Below are positions 60,601 through 64,000 of a stretch of DNA of 64,000 nt, in pieces. The stretch covers positions 186,001-250,000 of the forward strand of contig CAJNOI010000028.1 in NCBI GenBank assembly GCA_905250115.1, read 5' to 3'. Positions within the stretch are counted from its first letter, which is position 1. The number at the start of each line of letters is the position of its first letter. The DNA is from Adineta steineri. Lineage: Eukaryota; Rotifera; Eurotatoria; Adinetida; Adinetidae. Position numbers and translations under genes: made by a program. Below the pieces are notes generated by a model that was not told the DNA's origin, ran no database searches, and saw only the letters and a list, made by a program, of their open reading frames with translations.

Positions 60601-63600
60601 AGTTGATCAAGCTAAAGCAGCTGGTGCCCAACTTGCTGATGATGCATCAAAGAAAGCTAGTGAAGTAACAGATGCTGCACAAAAGAAAGCTGGTGAAGTG
60701 AAAAATGCTGCACAAGAAAAAGTTGATCAAGCTAAAGCTGCCGGTGCTCAATTGGCAGATGATGCATCGAAAAAAACTGAAGAAGTCAAAGATACTGCAC
60801 AGAAGAAGGCTGGTGAAGCAAAGGACGCTGCACAAGAAAAATTGGATCAAGCTAAAGCTGCCGGTAACCAACTTGCTGATGATGCATCAAAGAAAGCAGG
60901 AGAAGTCAAAGATGCTGCTCAAAAGACTGTAGATCAAGCTAAAGCAACCGGTGCTCAACTTGCTGATGACGCATCGAAAAAAACTGAAGAAGTCAAAGAT
61001 GCTGCACAAAAGAAAGCTGGTGAAGTAAAGGACGCTGCACAAGAAAAACTAGATCAAGCTAAAGCTGCCGGTAACCAACTTGCCGATGATGCATCAAAAA
61101 AGGCAGGAGAAGTCAAAGATGCTGCTCAAAAGACAGTAGATCAAGCTAAAGCAACGGGTGCTCAACTTGCTGATGATGCATCAAAGAAAGCAGGTGAAGT
61201 AAAAAATGCTGCACAAGAAAAATTGGATCAAGCTAAAGCAGCTGGAGCTCAATTGGCTGATGATGCATCAAAAAAAGCCAATGAACTTACACATGCTGCA
61301 CAGGAAAAGGCTGGTGAAGCAAAGGATGCTGCACAAGAAAAACTAGATCAAGCTAAAGAAGCCGGTATAGAATTGAATTTATATTTAGAGAAATATTTTT
61401 CTGATTAATTTCTTTATTTAGGTGCTCAATTAGCTAATGATGCACAAGAAGCTTCAAATACAATTCTTGGAAGTGCTATTCATGCTAAAGATGTTGCAGT
61501 TGAAAAAGTTCAAGAACTTGGACATTCCGTAAAATAAAATCTAATCTAATCTATTTTATTTCTATTAAATTAATATAAATATTTAGGTTGTTGAAACTGT
61601 ACAAAGTATTCCAGCAGCTGCAGCAAATGCAGCTGGTAATGCAGCTAATTTTGTTGGCGAAAAACTCAGTGCAGCTGGACAATGGGTTAGTTGTTTGTTT
61701 TGTGATTAAATATTCTTTTTTATCTTGTTTTTATTAGACTGCTGAAAAAGCTATGGAAGTCGGATCAGCCACTGTTCATTCAGCTCAAGAAGCTATTCAT
61801 AGGTAATTTAATTTATAAAGTTCTTTTTTCTCTTTTTATTGCATGTTCTTCTATTCTTTAGTCTTACGGGATTAGCGGGTGAAGCTAAAGAGAAAGGTAA
61901 CTTTTTTTTTCTCTATGAAAGAAAATCATGAAAACTTTCTTTTTTGACCTAATTATTTAGCCGAAGAAACGGCTGATAAAGCTGCAGAAAAAGGTAAAAA
62001 GAAAAAAAATTTTTGAACATTATTGATAAATGTCTAAACAACGAGTAGGAGCTGAATTGAAAGAACAAGCATCGGAGAAAGTTGATGAAGCAAAAGATAA
62101 AGCAAATGACTTAGCAAATGATGCTAAAAAGAAGGGCGAAGGTAAAACATTTGAAATATTTTCTTTCAAATACTAGAAAAATAATTTCTCTTTTTCTTTT
62201 AGAAGTTAAACAAGATGTTCAACAAAAAGGTAAACTAATTTAAAATAAATTATAAATTTTTTTCTTGAAATATTTTCTTTTAGCTGATGAAGTAAAAGCT
62301 AAAGGTGAGGTACATACATCAACAACAGGTACTGCACATAACGTATCTGCATCACATGATTCCAATGCACCTCATGGAGATTCATCCGCAGCAAAAATTG
62401 AAGTTAAAACAACAGGCACAGGCAAACCTCCGCTTGTTTAAAACATTTCTTTTTCAACAACAAAAAAAAACCTGCTGTGTACAAAATTCCTATTACTTTT
62501 TGTGTATTTATCCTATTGTGTTGCTTTTCTATCCGTTAAATTATTCTAATTATTCAAGCAAATATATTTTTAGTAATAAAGAATTTAGTAGTTAATATGC
62601 TTTACATTAAAATAATTGATTAAAAAGAAATATAATGCAAGTAAAGATATTTAATTACTCTGTTATCATAACTTATAATCAGTGACCCATTCATAATACT
62701 TCTTCGTTTTACGTTCACTTATTCTCGGTACTTTCACATTATTGTAAAGCGACAGCTTGAAGTATTTGACATTTTTTTCAAATAAATAAGAACTATGACG
62801 AGTACATCGATGACCTTGAAAATTTCTTCAGTAGAAACATGCGGAATCAAAGTTTTCTAATATTATCATAATTCAGTAACCTTTTCTTCTGAATTTTGTT
62901 TACATAAATTTCATACTTCAGATATTTTACTCAAAAAAATGCAAAAAATTTTATATTCATATTTACTTTGAATTCAAGTGAATACTCTTGCTCATAATTT
63001 TCTATGACGGAGATTAAATAACAAGAAAATATTTATTCAAATCTTTTAGTATTATTGCTTCTGATCAATAATTTAATCGGATTTAAAGACTTTTAATGTT
63101 GACTTCGAATAAAACTAATCAGTTTATATTGATCGATATCAAATTTTCTAATTACATAGAATATTCTTGACGATTTTTACAGAACGTCTTTTAATAATTA
63201 AGAATAAGTCTTTACCTGTCCCACTTGGATATTCTTCAAATTGTGGAGCTACTATTGATACATCATCTTCATCAGTTCTAGTACACGATGTACCTAAATT
63301 GATAAAAGAAAATTTAAAAGAAAAAAGACGAAATATATAAATACGAACTTGCTCGAAATTGTTGTGGATTTGTAAAATATTTTGATCGACATTGATTTGA
63401 TTTTGAAACTAAATCTTCCTTTTAAATAAATAATAAATTCAGTATTCATCTCTAATATTGAAATTTACACTTACATCACGTAATGTTAAAGTAATTTTTA
63501 AATTTTCACAAAAACTTTGTGCAAATTCAGGATACATATCGATGACTTCAAGTAAATCATCTCGTAAGATTTTATGTAAATCACAATATGTTAATGCACG

Positions 63601-64000
63601 AACATTAAATGCTGATTTTCCTGGTTCACTATATAACAAAGGATTTTCTCCAAGAATATCATCTTTACCTTAAAGAAGGGATATTTTATTGATTATATAA
63701 AACTTAATCGAATAAACATACTAAGAATAGCAACAACATTATCATCATTTAATATTTCAATTGAACCACGTGAAATGAAATATAATGATGTTAAAATATC
63801 TCCACGATGTGTTATTATATCACCTGGTGGTGCATGAGTTGTCTTAAATTTCATTGAAAACGTACGTAAACAACCGTCACTAGCATCTAAAAATAGAAAT
63901 AAATATAGAAAATTAATTTTAAAATAATCAACCTTTAAATGCTGAACAATTTTTAAGTAATTGACTATTTAAATGAAGACATATGTCAGCTTGTAAACAT
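57650..64000 (-). CDS. KCNH: erg-type (KCNH2/6/7-like) voltage-gated potassium channel, C-terminal part
   Basis: Membrane potassium channel; only the cytoplasmic C-terminus lies in the window. Minus-strand exons: 64000-63933 (open at the edge), 63886-63722, 63668-63475, 63418-63349, 63293-63216, 58213-58085, 58030-57960, 57907-57840, 57782-57650; 325 residues visible. The cyclic-nucleotide-binding homology domain is unmistakable: [45 protein letters not shown], then [20 protein letters not shown] and [11 protein letters not shown]-terminal coiled coil, [21 protein letters not shown], matches the erg tetramerisation helix. The intron 58214-63215 is 5002 bases and contains two complete genes on the opposite strand; all other introns seen are 50-60 bases. 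Confidence 0.93.
58330..59118 (+). CDS. Enoyl-CoA hydratase/isomerase-family protein, intronless
   Basis: Crotonase-fold acyl-CoA enzyme, 262 residues in a single exon, lying inside the KCNH intron on the other strand. Crotonase motifs: [13 protein letters not shown] near residue 32, the oxyanion-hole strand [10 protein letters not shown] near 75, then [24 protein letters not shown] and SIPAVKLGV. The two catalytic Glu of classical hydratases (GGGCELAM and GQPE) are both Ala here ([12 protein letters not shown]), so it is not a standard hydratase; isomerase, decarboxylase or thioesterase-like activities remain possible. The sequence style resembles bacterial crotonase relatives more than the mitochondrial ECHS1/AUH enzymes. 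No targeting peptide is evident. An AG acceptor (ATTATAG) lies 3 bases before the ATG. Confidence 0.85.
   Translation: MVESKITKEYASGLILFDIVDELAYIGRITINNPSKRNAISRQMWFALSDLLDDCLLNYKTIRVLIITGSGQISFCSGADLSEKEGDGTDHTIPNIRVKLRQYPIPIIAKINGYCLGGGLALAMNVDIRIASENASFSIPAVKLGVPCPKDIVHRLIQLVGESEAKMILYTGNRISAQQAYSIGLIQYVSDSHDNLDKYVLELAQTISRNAPLSIRSIKLMIENGTNELTIKTSIDACLSSHDINEGRNAFREKRDANFQGC
59119..59880. other. Promoter region of the LEA-like gene, 762 bases
   Basis: Spacer between the two nested genes. It includes A- and CT-rich runs and a TATA box at 59778-59785. A CTTTTAG acceptor-like site lies near 59850 before the ATG. No coding exon supported. Confidence 0.5.
59778..59785 (+). promoter_or_regulatory. 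TATA box of the LEA-like gene
   Basis: TATATAAG lies about 95 bases upstream of the ATG at 59881, giving room for a transcription start near 59810 and a 5' leader of about 70 bases. Confidence 0.5.
59881..62441 (+). CDS. Group 3 LEA-like protein
   Basis: Late embryogenesis abundant-type protein, expected to be disordered in solution and to fold into amphipathic helices on drying. Exons: 59881-59974, 60167-60223, 60276-60416, 60570-61364, 61422-61528, 61587-61685, 61738-61802, 61862-61896, 61961-61993, 62049-62141, 62203-62229, 62284-62441; 567 residues. Ala, Lys, Asp, Glu and Gln dominate, with 11-residue units such as [11 protein letters not shown] and LADDASKK repeated through the large fourth exon, usually followed by a linker like DQAKAAG. 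No signal peptide, ER tail or membrane segment; the C-terminal 50 residues are Ser/Thr/His-rich. Many exons are tiny (27-35 bases). The gene lies in an intron of the KCNH gene on the opposite strand. Confidence 0.88.
60743..61156 (+). repeat. Two tandem 207-base repeats in the LEA-like gene
   Basis: The blocks 60743-60949 and 60950-61156 encode nearly identical 69-residue units, each beginning [17 protein letters not shown] and ending VDQAKAT. A third, truncated copy begins at 61157. The unit is built from 11-residue repeats plus 7-residue linkers, so it looks like a recent in-frame duplication of a higher-order block. Confidence 0.88.
62442..63215. other. KCNH intron sequence downstream of the LEA-like gene
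   Basis: AT-rich, no exon or repeat seen. It ends at the donor side of the KCNH exon 63216-63293. Confidence 0.5.

Noticed and set aside
60647-60871. Minus-strand 74-codon frame across the LEA-like repeats
   Set aside because: It is the antisense shadow of the repeated Ala/Lys-rich codons; it has no splice logic or independent similarity.
62442-63215. Possible extra KCNH exons in the large intron
   Set aside because: The exons on either side already join in phase; nothing in this stretch has both a frame and flanking GT/AG signals.

Overview
The window reads as nuclear DNA of a small, AT-rich, gene-dense animal genome. Almost every protein-coding gene is cut by GT-AG introns of about 45-60 bases, gaps between genes are short, and the recognisable genes are animal ones (DNAJC13/RME-8, OXR1/NCOA7 TLDc, RSPRY1, ZFPL1, EMC4, MFSD12, SSU72, SOD1, erg-type KCNH channel, FBXW10-like). 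A large group-3 LEA-like gene, a second small hydrophilic protein with a mitochondrial presequence, an intronless bacterial-looking enoyl-CoA hydratase-family gene, and splice acceptors lying directly before many start codons together suggest a bdelloid rotifer (Adineta/Rotaria-like). That assignment is inference. No rRNA, tRNA or CRISPR array was seen.

Layout. 1-12.3 kb, plus strand: 3' part of EXOSC2, a PTPN12-like tyrosine phosphatase only 51 bases behind it, RSPRY1, a small THEG-repeat protein and a large FBXW10-like F-box/WD40 protein. 12.8-13.1 kb: a hAT-like MITE nested inside a piggyBac-like MITE. 13.3-28.9 kb, minus strand: MFSD12, the 14-exon DNAJC13 and a divergent CDK1/2-type kinase. 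29.2-37.9 kb, minus: an unrecognised Ser-rich protein and a full OXR1-like gene (LysM, GRAM-like region, TLDc) with an internal alternative first exon for a short TLDc-only isoform. 38.5-44.8 kb: a mitochondrial hydrophilic protein, an Ig-like membrane protein, two overlapping small membrane-protein ORFs on the minus strand (the downstream one resembles NDUFB1), ZFPL1 and EMC4. 44.9-50.0 kb, minus: a TPR protein, a short homeodomain protein and a type II Cys-rich membrane protein. 51.2-56.9 kb, minus: SOD1, SSU72 and a ZMYM-type protein in tight head-to-tail order. 57.6-64 kb, minus: the C-terminal half of an erg-type KCNH potassium channel, whose 5.0-kb intron carries two plus-strand genes, the enoyl-CoA hydratase-family gene and the LEA gene.

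Themes worth following. Tightly spaced same-strand genes with an AG acceptor just before the downstream ATG look like spliced-leader-resolved operons. The window holds several kinds of short inverted-repeat DNA element, recognisable by terminal repeats and target-site duplications (hAT-like 8 bp, piggyBac-like TTAA, Mutator-like 9 bp). Desiccation-type proteins occur twice. Exon joins for each multi-exon gene were worked out by hand from GT/AG sites and frame, and each complete model sums to a multiple of three. Family calls rest on recognised protein motifs; no database search was run.
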